64,000 nucleotides of DNA, taken from positions 12,744,960-12,808,959 of the forward strand of contig OX637409.1 in NCBI GenBank assembly GCA_951799425.1, given 5' to 3'. This DNA comes from Ilex aquifolium (taxonomy: Eukaryota > Streptophyta > Magnoliopsida > Aquifoliales > Aquifoliaceae). A program made the translations under genes and the position numbers. Shown piece by piece: positions 22,449 to 33,080 of the stretch. The notes beneath the pieces were generated by a model. That model saw only the letters and a list, made by a program, of their open reading frames with translations, was not told the DNA's origin and did no database searches. Position 1 is the stretch's first letter. Each line of letters begins with the position of its first letter.

Positions 22449-25339
22449 TGTAAAACCTGGGCAAATTTGAACTTTTTCTGAAAAAGGGCAAAATGGTAAT
22501 TTGGCACCCTTATACGTATTTAGAATGCTCATGTTCTAGAGCTCGGAGGGAGAAACGGAGTTCGCCATTGGATTCGTATCGCAAAATCTAGTCACCCTGT
22601 CAAATTTCGTCGAATTCCGAGATAGTCAGATTTTTGCACGTCGTTCGAGGCGACTGCGTGGCGAATGACATTTTAAAGGTCCCCAATAATGGATTTTATA
22701 TAATTTCCCTAAAATTAAGTTAAAGTTCAAATAAAATCAATTTGAACTTAATCCCAGATATAATGAATCGTTTCCGGACGAAAAACGGACCCGGAAGTAG
22801 TGAACATGCAGTGCAACTTGGACCGCACATTAAGGGGGTATAAATAGGGACAAATATCTGAAAAATCAGATATTTCACACATTATTCAACCTCTTGGCCG
22901 GCCATAGGGAGAGAGGAGAGAAGAGAGAAAAGAGAAAAAGAAAAAATCAAACTTCAAGCTTCTCCGTCCAATCCAAGGAGTTCCGTCGGTCGGAATATGT
23001 CGATCCAAGAGGCAAAGTTCATCTCCTCGAAGAGGGCTACGCGTACGTACCAAGAACAAGAGATTTCACCGAAGATCCAAGAGGAGTCTTAGGGGAAAAA
23101 TCAAGGTTTTGGGTTGGTTTTGGTGTTCTTGAAGTCTCCACACTTCAATCTACGCTACAAGTGGTAGGGTACTTCCTACTTGGGTTTTACTCCTACCTTA
23201 AGGGGCTGTTTTGTTGACTGAAACATGGCTGTATTTTGGACTGAAATATGGCTATTTATAGACTGTTTTAGGGGCTGTTATATGGCCTCTTTTGGGTGGT
23301 AATTAGCGGACTGTTTTATGCCTAATTAGCAGACTATTTTATGCCTAATTAGCGGACTGTTTTATGCCTAATTAGTGGACTATTTTATGCCTAATTAGCG
23401 GACTGATTTATGCCTAATTAGCGGACTGTTTTATACTTGATTAGTGGACTGTTTTGTGTCGGTTTAGCGGGCTGTTTAGTGGCTGAATTTGGGACTGATT
23501 ATGGCCTGTTTTAAGGGCTGTTTAGTGGCTGAATTTGGGACTGTTTATGGATTGTTTTGGGTTGAATTCATTGGACTATTTTGGGTTGAATTCATGGACT
23601 GTTTATGGACTATTTTTGGGTTGAATTCATGGACTGTTTTGGGTTGAATTCATGGACTGTTTTTAGGCCATTTCACGGACTGTTTGAGGCCATTTCATGG
23701 ACTGCTTTAGAGCCGTTATGAAAGTGAGGATTTGGGAATAGATTTGGCTTGGACAAATTTATAGTTTAAGTTTTGTATATGGAAGTTACTTATGTAATTT
23801 TTCTTGAAACTTGATATTATGTGGGCATTGTTATGTGATAACATGACTTGTTGCCTTGATAGAATTTGCTAAATGCTTATGTGAGATTAAAGTGTGTTGT
23901 TGATACATGTTTCAGAATGTATTGACATGGGGGTGAAATTATGGTATTTATATGCTCATGATATAAATTGCCAGGGATATGTTTATATATGTGGTTCAAA
24001 TTGTTCATATGACACTTATCACATATGGAAGACGACATTGGTATTGCAAATGTTCATTACATTGCATATGCATAAAGGCATCACATTCATGGGTATAAGG
24101 CATGAGTGTGTGTGTGAGTGGGCATCACATTCATGGGCATAAGTCATGAGTGTGGGTGTGTGGGTGCATGGTTGATCAAACACCATTCTTGGTGGTTGAT
24201 ATGTGAACTCGGGAAAGTTGGATCGAAGATCCAGCTGAGTTGCAGGGTTTCATGCATAAGAAAAACTTGTGTCGAGTATAGCAAGCAGGGCTAGACTCTC
24301 CCTCGGGTGCAAAACCCGGCCACTTGGTTTATACATTTTTCGGCGGTGAAATTCCAGAAAAGTGTAAGTTAGGCCCACGGAGCCGGCAGTGTGATTCCAA
24401 AATCCGTTGCCCAGGAAGACACAAGATTTTGTTATCTAAAAACACCCATTCAATGGGTAGCATCCAATAATGATTTGATTTTATAAAACACATGATTTTA
24501 GTTCAAATGGTCATTGGATGTATTTTCCGTCATAAGACGGGTTCATTACACATGTGCATTGCATTGTGTTGTGGGAGTCGGTGAGGACTCGGGTTGAAGT
24601 TGCATGAGTGAGTTTCATCTCATTTCATGGCATCGCATAGGATTCCCATCATTGAATGCATATTCTTGATTGGAATGTTTTGAATGATTAATTGCATGTG
24701 CACATTTCATATGCATCTAGGGTGGGGAGTAGCCTCTGTAGGAATTACTCTACTGGGCGTGGCTCACCCTATACGGGAAAACATTTCAGGTGTGGGATAT
24801 ACGCCGGTGGACATCTCTCATTCAGGGCCGCAAGGGTGAAGAAAGCCAACTTATGGCTTTTATAACTCTTTTTGTAAACCTTTTGGAGCAAACTAGTTTT
24901 GACATGTAACTTTTATGTAAAGAGTTATAAATTGAACTTATATTAACTATGCTTGATGCATAGGTGTGATGTGTTTATATGTTACACTTTTACAGGCCAT
25001 GTTACACTTTTATACGCCATGTTACACTTTTACACACCAATGTCACACTTCGTACATTAACATAGGAACCCCGGTTTTAGGGGCATCACAAGTATGCATA
25101 AATGGACCCGGTGTGGTCATTATTTTATATTGGGCCTCGGATGGGTCATATGATTATATATTGCACAGGTTGGGTTTTGGGTAGAGCTTCCCGTACAAAG
25201 GAGACTCTACCCGAATTTTTTTTAAATTAGGGATCCCAGTAAATGGGACATAACAGTGTGATATCGAGTTACACGATATCCACAGGCATTCCGCAGGTTG
25301 ATGGGTGATCAACGGTCCCCCGGATTTTGGGGCGTCACA
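22449..25339 (+). repeat. LTR D, family Y (2891 bp), right end of the array
   Basis: TGTAAAACCTGGGC...GGGGCGTCACA. TATAAATA at 22839-22846. About seven 23-bp units at 23300-23460. No primer-binding site follows: the next bases are AATGCTGATG, so this is the outer end of the array or a break. Against LTRs B and C it shows scattered substitutions and a short insertion in the leader (GAGAGAAGAGAGAAAAG). Confidence 0.9.
23300..23460 (+). repeat. 23-bp tandem repeat, about 7 units, in LTR D
   Basis: Same unit as at 8531 and 14741, with unit order changed at the left end. Confidence 0.8.
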
Positions 25340-26395
25340 AATGCTGATGTTTTTTATATTTATGTATTATATGCTTCATGTATGGTACACCGACGCACAT
25401 AGTTTCGGTGCTGAGCCTGGAATTATGTCATCGGTGCATCATCAACCTGCCAGTCAAACAACCACGGTGTTGCTACCGGTATGGCTTATCCTCCACTGAA
25501 ACGCTGAGAATGTTTAACTGATGCATGGTATAAAACCTAAATGATCCTCATGAATGGCTTGTCCTTTTGGGTTATTAGGGTTGTTTAATTATTATATATA
25601 ACTATATTGCCAGTCAAACAACCACGGCGTTCCTACTGGTATGCCTAGTCCTCAACTGGAACGCTGAGGATGTTTAACTGGTATATATATATCACAGATG
25701 ACCTATTGGGTAATTCAAGTATTCCTCATGAATGGCTTGGCCTTCTGGTTCACTCGAATTAGTCAATTGGCACATCTATAACCAGCTAACCTAAGAAGTT
25801 GCTGTGTTATGACTATTACCACCAGTTAACCTAAGAAGTTGCTGAGTTATGGTTTATTTATATACGCACTTACTATCACCAGACATTGAATAATTCAAGT
25901 ATTCCTCATGAATGGCTTGTCCTTCTGGTTTGCTTGGATTAGTCACTTGTCATGCATATAAACAGCTAACCTAAGACGTTGCTGAGTTATGACTTAATAT
26001 CACCGGCTAACCTAAGAAGTTGTTGTGTGATAGTTTATATACATCAGACCTACCGATTGACTTACCAGTAAAATGGAAGTTAATTGTTGTAAGGTAGTAT
26101 TTCCAGTATTTAACCGATATAAAGCATATGGGATCCTTAAACTGAAGGGTATCTTTTATATTCTTGTCGTTAATACGTTTATCTCTGCACTTTATTTAAT
26201 TAGACTAACTATCAATCTAAGCTCACATCACAAGCTATCAAACCTTATACTGCTTTAAACAACAACTTTACTGTTTTTATTTTTATTTTAAAATCTAAAT
26301 TACTAAAACTCTTCGTGGGATCGATACTTGGACTTAAACCGAGAAAACTACAATTTGACCACTTATACTTGGGTGTATAATTAATATAGTTCAGA
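25340..26395 (+). repeat. 3' portion of an LTR of a third gypsy-type family
   Basis: The stretch contains diverged internal repeats (CCAGTCAAACAACCACGG twice; ATTCCTCATGAATGGCTTG three times in variants; GCTAACCTAAGAAGTTGCTG four times in variants). It ends with CGTGGGATCGATACTTGGAC...CTACAATTTGACCACTTATA, the same terminal block as the probable solo LTR ending at 59780. No coding sequence of a known family is seen. Confidence 0.6.
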
Positions 26396-27388
26396 TCATG
26401 AAAAATGGTGAATCAAGAGAGAAGCTCTAGGAGGAGGACATGGTTTTTTAGTAAGAGAAGTTAGATTTTGGCATCTTGTTTACCCATTTTCACTTGTAAT
26501 ATTCTTGAATACTCTTGTAAGCTTCATTTATTCTCTTTAATGTCATTTATTTCAAGTACATTGCAATTTTAGATACACCATTTAGATTCTGCCATTGTTG
26601 TATTGAGTTTTCTTCATTTCAAGCTTTTAAAATGGGTATTCAATGCACTACTTCATAGTGTAACTTTTCATGCGTTAATTTAAGTTCCAATCTTCGTTTC
26701 TTCACAATGTCTCTTCACTTCATTTATGTTCTTGCATTAAATATGAGTAGCTAAGCTTTAAGTTGGCTAATCCAAGGGAGAATTCCTCTTGGGTATGCTA
26801 AATCAACTCTTTTTCATTCCTTCTCGTAGTGTACCACGATTTGGTTTGACTAGGTTGAGTGTGAACGTGGTTGTGAGTTCTTGGTACACCGTAGACTTGT
26901 CACGGGGTATGCTTGAATCCTCACCTCCATTTTAGTCCCGCGCTTCCTACGAATCAATCGAACGTCTAGCCACCATTGGAAGAACTTCTTGAGTTGATTT
27001 GACATTCCCATTGGAATGACCTCTTTGGATTAGCCAACACTTGTTGCCATTTCATTTTTATCAAGAACACAATTGACCAAAACTCAAACATCAAAGATTT
27101 TTACACTTTTCCTTTTTCACCAAAATCTCCTTCACATAGTTCACCTTCCTTTCCTGAGGAGACGACATTGGAATACCAATTCCAAGTAAAACACGAGACT
27201 CGAAAGTCTCTTTGTGCTTGGGGAGCACTTTTGTTCACACACACACACACACACACATTATCCCTCACACCCATTTTACCATTTCTTGCATCAAACCCAA
27301 GTGAGAGTAACACTCACCCTCACACATAAGCCTTATACACATTGAGGGTTCATGTTCAGAGATTAGGAAAGATGAAATAAGTCAAGCA
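26396..27388 (+). repeat. 5' LTR (3' two-fifths) of the Athila-type element
   Basis: Homologous to the right part of the solo LTR at 18689-21118 (TTATTTCAAGTACATTGCAA, CTAAGCTTTAAGTTGGCTAA, GAGGAGACGACATTGGAATA). It ends AAGTCAAGCA before a tRNA-Asp-like primer-binding site. The left part is missing at the junction with the preceding LTR piece. An (AC)n run of about 22 bases sits at 27237-27258. Confidence 0.75.
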
Positions 27389-27392
27389 TTTT

Positions 27393-27410
27393 TAGCACCG
27401 TTGCCGGGGA
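27393..27410 (+). other. Primer-binding site, tRNA-Asp type (decayed)
   Basis: TAGCACCGTTGCCGGGGA differs at two positions from TGGCGCCGTTGCCGGGGA, which is intact in the minus-strand element at 37670-37653. This is the primer site typical of Athila-like elements. Confidence 0.7.
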
Positions 27411-27549
27411 CAAAGGCAAAGCGTTGAATTAAGAAGGTAATTTTTGGACAACGGAGATAAGCCCCGTGAATTCTCATCACAGGCTGAGGTACGTTGCTCC
27501 TTGTATATACTCTTGTTTGCTTGTTTTTTTCAATTGTAGATTTTTTTTT

Positions 27550-28881
27550 TCGTATGTGGGGACGGGACGACCCAAATAGATTGGTTAGACGACCCTTAGG
27601 CCCCAACATGAATATTGACCAAGACCCACCCGAGGATGCCGGTGATAATTTTGAGAATGAGGAGGCTAATATCCAAAGGGGTGGGGGAATGCAAAACCCT
27701 AGAATGCCAAACCCTAGAATGCATTTCCCTCCTAGGAATGAGGGAACAATATCCCCATTGATCCTCCGACGAGGTCAATGCGGGATTTTCTCCAACCCAC
27801 TCGTAGCACCACTCCCTTATGCATTCTCTTACCGGTCCAAGCTCATGCCTTCCTAGTCAAGCCAGGAATGTTGCAACTATTTCCTCGATTCCACGAAATT
27901 GAAAGAGAAAATCCTTATTTACACATTAAGGAATTCGAGGATATAGTTGCAACCTTCCTCACTAATCATGCTATGGAAGACATAGCTCACTTGAAATTGT
28001 TTCCCTTTTCCCTTAAGGACAAATTAAAAATGTGGTTGAATTCCTTGAGGCATCGATCCATAATCTCTTGGGCACAGATATTTTTTGCATTTTTGAACAA
28101 TTTTTTTCCGGTGCCTAGAACCACCGCTCTTAAAAAGCAAATCCAAAACTTTCCGAAAAAGCCCAATGAGCAATTTTATAACTGTTGGGATCGCTACAAG
28201 GAATTGCTACAATCCATTCCACATCATGGTTTTGAATCATGGCAGTGGGTGAGTTTCTTCTACGAAGGAATTACACCGGGCCATCGACAATTCATTGACA
28301 TGATGTGCAATGGGGAGTTCTTGAATAAGGATCCCGATGAGGCCCTTGATTACTTTAGAACATTGGCCCAAAGTGCACAATCTTAGGATATCACAGATCC
28401 CACCGATGTACCGAGGTCTTCTCCGGGTAGTAATCAATCACATGGGGGAGGGATGTATGACTTGAGGGATCAGGAAGATTTTCTCTCTAAAATCACCAAG
28501 TTATCTCAGAAGGTGGAAATTTTAGAAGCCAATAGGAGACACGAGGTATCCAATTTTTCAAAGACTGAGGAGGGTTGCTCAATTTGTGAGAGTGTGGAGC
28601 ATTCCATATCGGAATGCCCTAACATTCCGGCACTTAAGGAAGTCTATTATGAGCAAGTTAATGCCTTTAACCAAACAAGACAATCATTCTCCCCGCAATC
28701 AAACACTTATAATCTGGGTTGGAGTAATCACCCGAACTTTAGTTGGAAGAATGAGAACCCCACTCCTCACAGTTCTAACGCATATTCACCTCTCATGCCT
28801 CCTAAGCAAAATCAATACCAAGGTCAAGGGCAATCGTCTAGCTCTCAATACCCTCGGTCTAATCCACAAGGGTATTCATAA
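27550..28881 (+). pseudogene. Athila-type gag
   Basis: The frame begins near MWGRDDPNRLVRR and, after a frameshift near 27750, continues MRDFLQPTR...KPGMLQLFPRFHEI, ENPYLHIKEFEDI, LKLFPFSLKDKLKMWLNSL, FPVPRTTALKKQIQNF and ITPGHRQFIDMMCNGEF, the capsid domain of Athila/Tat gag. A TAG at 28384-28386 interrupts it. Beyond it lie a coiled-coil-like stretch (FLSKITKLSQKVEILEANRR), one CCHC knuckle (CSICESVEHSISEC) and a Pro/Gln/Asn-rich end. There is one frameshift and one nonsense codon, so it is a dead structural gene. The element lies in plus orientation with LTR and primer site upstream and protease downstream. Confidence 0.85.
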
Positions 28882-28983
28882 AACCCGCCTCCATAAAATT
28901 TTGCACATGGTCCACCTCCACAAAACTTTGGTCAACAAGGATCATCCAACCCATCCACATACCAACCTCTCCATAAGAGGAAT

Positions 28984-30321
28984 TTGGAGGATGTGATTCA
29001 TTCATTCATCCAAAGCCAAACTGTTATCAACAATCAAAATGCCGCAGCTTTTAATAACATTCAGACTCAACTCACTAATTTGACCAATTCCATAGGGACA
29101 TCACAACAAGAGAAGGGGAAATTCCCTACTCAACCCCAAGAAAACCCTAGAGGCCAACATGTCATTGAGTCATCCGAACCCACTAAAGAGAGTTGTGAGC
29201 AACTCAAGGCAATCACCACCCTTTGGAGTGGCAAACAAATAGACAAAACCATTGTGCCAAAAGTGTCACCCAAAGCCACATTGCCAAAAAAGAAAGAGAG
29301 TAAGGGTGACTCTGAGGGGGGTGAGGTGAGTGAGAAAGAAAAATTGATTGATGAAAGTGTGCATGCATCCTGCATTTCGGCCCCTTTCCCCAATCGTTTG
29401 AAGCCACCCATGAAGGTGGCTAACTATTTCGATATCATTGAGATGTTCAAGCAGGTTAAGATCAACATACCACTCCTCGATGCCATAAAGTAAATCCCGT
29501 CATGTGTCAAGATCTTGAAGGACTTATGCACAGTGAAGAGAAAACTAAATGTGCACAAGAAGGCATTCCTCACCGAGCAAGTGAGCTCAATCTTGAGGAC
29601 CAACACCCCACCAAAGTTCAAGGACCTCGGATGCCCTATCATTGCCATCACAATAGGGAATTGTTGGGTGGAGCAAGCAATTCTTGATTTGGGGGCGAGT
29701 GTCAACCTCCTACCCTACTCGGTGTATCAACAACTCCAACTTGAAGAGTTGAAGCCAACTCCAATCACTCTTCAATTGGCAGATCGAAACATTCGAACAC
29801 CGAGGGGAGTAGTTGAGGATGTCTTGGTTCAAATGGATAATTTTTATTTCCCTATCAATTTTATTGTACTTGAAACTCACCCGGTTGCTAACCCTGGTTC
29901 ACAAATTCCCGTCATATCAGGTAGACTGTTCCTTGCTACTTCTAATGCTCTAATTAATTGTAGGAATGGACTGATGAAGCTTACTTTCAGGAATATGACA
30001 ATGGACTTCAATGTTTTCAACTTGTGCAAGCAACCGGGAGATGATGAAGAGGTACATGAGATAAACCGGATTGACACATTGATGGATGATCACTTTGAAC
30101 AAATGAGCACTTTACAGTTGGGGGAGGTGGAGATTGTTGATATAAAGGAGGTTGATGATCAAGGGGAGCCTGAGAGCTTGAAAAGGGTAGAAAAATGGAC
30201 TCCTACATTTGAGAAGCTTCTATATCTAGAGAAAAAAGATCTTTCCATCGACCGTGAAAAATCCCACCTTGGAGTTGGAGCCATTACCATCCAATCTCAA
30301 GTATGCATACCTCGGGGATGA
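28984..30321 (+). pseudogene. Athila-type gag end and aspartic protease
   Basis: The first part is a linker of the Athila kind (IQTQLTNLTNSIGT, KAITTLWSGKQID). MFKQVKINIPLLDAIK ends at TAA 29491-29493. The frame resumes KILKDLCTVKRKLNVHKKAF and reaches the protease: AILDLGASVNLLPYSVYQQL with the catalytic DLGAS, then LQLADRNIRTPRGVVEDVLV and ISGRLFLATSNALI. A frameshift near 30250-30320 separates it from RT. In the family the protease matures Gag-Pol. It is inactive here because of the stop and frameshift. Confidence 0.85.
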
Positions 30322-31306
30322 CAAAACCTTCCCGGTGGTCATAAGCTCAACTTTGGAGGTGAAACAAGAAGAGGATCACTTGAAAGTGTTTAGGAGACAC
30401 AAGAGAGTGATTGGTTGGACAATTGCCGACATCAAGGGGATAAGCCCCCTCATTTGCACACACCGCATCTACCTTAAGGAAGACTCCAAGCCGTCCCGAC
30501 AACCACAAAGGAGGTTGAATCCGATTATGAAGGATGTGGTGAGGGACGAAGTATTCAAGCTACTTGATATGGACATCATTTTCCCGATTGTCGATATTAA
30601 ATGGGTGAGTCCCACTCAAGTAGTGCCAAAGAAATCGGGAGTCACAGTGGTTGCAAATGAGGACAATGAGCTAATTCCGACAAGCGTAGTCACTGGATGG
30701 AGAGTGTGTATTGAATATCGGAAGCTCAACTATTGTATAAGAAAGGATTACTTCCCTTTGCCATTCCTTGACCAAGTATTGGAGAGAGTAGCCAGACATT
30801 TGTTATATTACTTCTTGGATGGATACTCCGGCTACAATCAAATTGAGATCGCAATGGAGGATCAGGAGAAGACCACTTTCACTTACCCCTATGGTACCTT
30901 TGCATACCGACGCATGTCATTTGGGTTGTGTAATGCCCCAGGGACTTTTCAAAGATGCGTTATGGGGATCTTCAGTGATATAGTGGAGAAAATCGTGGAA
31001 GTTTTTGTGGAAGATTTCTCAGTGTTCGGGGATTCATTTGATGGATGTTTGGAGAATTTAGAGAGAGTTCTTGAGAGATACGAGGAGAAGAACTTGGTCC
31101 TCAATTGGGAAAAATGTCACTTTATGGTGACGCAAGGGATAGTTCTCGGGCATATCGTTTCAGCCAAGGGGATCGAAGTCGATAAATCAAAGGTGGATGC
31201 AATTTCTAACCTCCCCACGTCAAAGGTCATCAAAGATATCAGGTCATTTTTTGGCCATGCCGGCTTTTATCGTCGTTTTATTAAAGACTTTAGTGCATTG
31301 GCCTGA
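30254..31306 (+). pseudogene. Athila-type reverse transcriptase with altered active site
   Basis: This is an open 350-residue frame with the ordered RT motifs: LNPIMKDVVRDEVFKLLD, WVSPTQVVPKKSG, WRVCIEYRKLN, FPLPFLDQVLERVA, YYFLDGYSGYNQI (catalytic Asp of LDGYSGY), TFTYPYGTFAYRRMSFGLCNAP, then VEVFVEDFSVFG. The last motif is normally F-x-D-D; here the first Asp is Glu (about residue 254). It is followed by LNWEKCHFMV and the connection VIKDIRSFFGHAGFYRRFIKDFS, ending in TGA. The frame is long and open, but the altered catalytic pair suggests loss of activity; that is inference from family conservation. Confidence 0.85.
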
Positions 31307-31317
31307 CCTTTGACCAA

Positions 31318-31718
31318 TTGCTTTCAAAAGATGTCCCATTTGTGTGGTTAGATAATTGTGAGGCATCGTTTAAAAAACTGAAAAGCATGCTCACTACACC
31401 TCCAATTGTGCGACCACCCAAGTGGGACTCACCATTTGAGCTTATGAACGACCCGAGTGATTACGCGATCGGTGCAGTACTCGGTCAAATGGAGGACAAG
31501 AGACCTTATGTAATTTACTACGCTAGCAAAACTCTTAATGAAGCTCAAATGAACTATACCACCACAGAAAAAGAGTTGCTAGCAGTAGTATTTGCATTGG
31601 ATAAATTCTGGTCTTATATCATTAGTTCACCAATAGTAGTCTATACTGATCACTCTGCTTTGAAGTATCTGTTGTCTAAGAAGGATGCAAAACCGAGACT
31701 CATTAGGTGGATGCTCCT
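31318..31718 (+). pseudogene. Athila-type RNase H, left part (split by insertion)
   Basis: VPFVWLDNCEASFKKLKSML, FELMNDPSDYAIGAVLGQ (Asp kept, usual CDAS changed to NDPS), YYASKTLNEAQMNYTTTEKELLAVVFAL, VVYTDHSALKYLLSKKDAKPRLIRWML. The frame is interrupted at 31718 by the minus-strand LTR element and picks up again at 39025. The 5 bases CTCCT at the break are duplicated on the other side. Confidence 0.9.
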
Positions 31719-32650
31719 TGTTGTCTGAATTTGATATTGACAATTTACGTGCAAGTATACACGATCAACAAGTAATAAAGTGATAAGTAGAGTATTGTTC
31801 TCATGGAGAATTATTGCTAATAACTTTCAAGTACTAACTTTATATCAATTCAATTTTATTTAAACAATTGGAATTAAACTATGGAATTACTAATTTAAAA
31901 ATAAATCTAAACTTAATAATCAAGAATTGAATTTACCGGATATAAGAATTTAAGATTACAACTTCCCTTAATGCTTCATATAAATCTTTCCACTCTCTTT
32001 CCAGTTAATTGATCAAAATAAGTTGTTAACTGAGACTTCAAAATTAATTATCAAACCTCTTCCGATAGTTAGATAAGCATATCTCTCCTAATTAAATTGC
32101 TATATTCCTATGCAAAATAAGTTGGAATAGATTCATTAAGTTCAAACTCTCATAAAAGTTACACACGGCATATAGGTATTTTCCTATCCTATACACAAAC
32201 CCAGCAATTCAATCCTAAGAGGAATTAACCAGACGCATGTCATCATATTCAGATCTAAACCTAGAATTCATCTTCCAATTTCATCTAAGTTATCAAATTA
32301 ATTGTTGGCCAAATAATTATATAGTAAACACAAAATATGACAAACAACTCATATAAGATCAACAAAAACTAGAAACGAGAGTAGATCAATTTAACTAGAC
32401 ATTAGGTTCCGTTGCAATCTTAATAAAAATTTAGTTCATAATGTAATTGAAAAACATCCTTCTCAAATTAAACAACATCTTAGAAAATCAAGAAGTAAAA
32501 GTAAGGGAAAAGAATGAAAACTTAGTTGCAATCTCCAATCCCTCTCTAGCCTTCAAGTCCGATTTTCTTCGTGTCGGTTTCTTCGATTCTTGCCTTCAAT
32601 TTTCTATCAATTCTTGGTCTTCTTTTCTATATTTCAGCCCCCAAAAGCAT

Positions 32651-32660
32651 TATTTTTATA
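32651..32660 (-). promoter_or_regulatory. TATA box of the nested element's LTR
   Basis: TATAAAAATA on the minus strand, downstream of the palindrome block. The other LTR has ATATAAAAAG at 38620-38611. Confidence 0.5.
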
Positions 32661-32748
32661 TTTCCCTCAAACCCTAGCACATAAGAGGCATTAGAGTCCA
32701 ATTTCGGGTCAAAAACAAGTCCTAATTCGCGTCCAACTTCCATCACAA

Positions 32749-32840
32749 GCGCAGCTGCGCCAAAATCAGCGTAGGGGCGCTGATTTACTGCCCTTGTGGC
32801 GCAAGGGCGCTGGTTTTGGTGTAGGGGCGCTGATCCCTTT
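32749..32840. repeat. GC-rich palindrome block in the LTR
   Basis: It has the perfect palindrome GCGCAGCTGCGC at 32749-32760, followed by three imperfect inverted units of AGCGTAGGGGCGCT type. The same block is at 38708-38799 in the other LTR, where two of the units read AGCGCAGGGGCGCT and CACAGGGGCGCTG. It stands out from AT-rich surroundings. Confidence 0.8.
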
Positions 32841-33065
32841 TAAGCCTAGCATCTTCCCTTGTTGTTTAGCCTTCAAAAATCCAACATTTAGGCTCCAAAT
32901 TGACATTGTTTCCTTCCAAATCATCTTATTTCCTTCTAAATGATCATCCCTACAAAATAACATCAAAACACACAAAACAAATAAAAAGGAACATAAAATA
33001 ATTGAAAACTTGCAATTTCATCAAACCGAAAGTACTAAATTCGTAGGTATAAAACTCACTCATCA

Positions 33066-33080
33066 AATACCCCCAAACTT
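33066..33080 (-). other. Polypurine tract next to the 3' LTR
   Basis: AAGTTTGGGGGTATT on the minus strand directly precedes the LTR start TGATGAG. The same AAGTTTGGGGG core recurs at 33803-33793 and 34158-34148 within the noncoding region. Confidence 0.8.

Larger units (their letters stand above)
31719..33065 (-). repeat. 3' LTR of the nested element (1347 bp)
   Basis: Matches 37677-39024 throughout. On the minus strand a palindrome block (32749-32840) precedes a TATAAAAATA box (32660-32651) by about 90 bases. Confidence 0.92.

Noticed and set aside
26073..26258. 61-residue frame MEVNCCKVVFPV...
   Set aside because: It lies within an LTR fragment of AT-rich repeats and has no domain likeness; the related LTR at 59.5 kb does not keep it.
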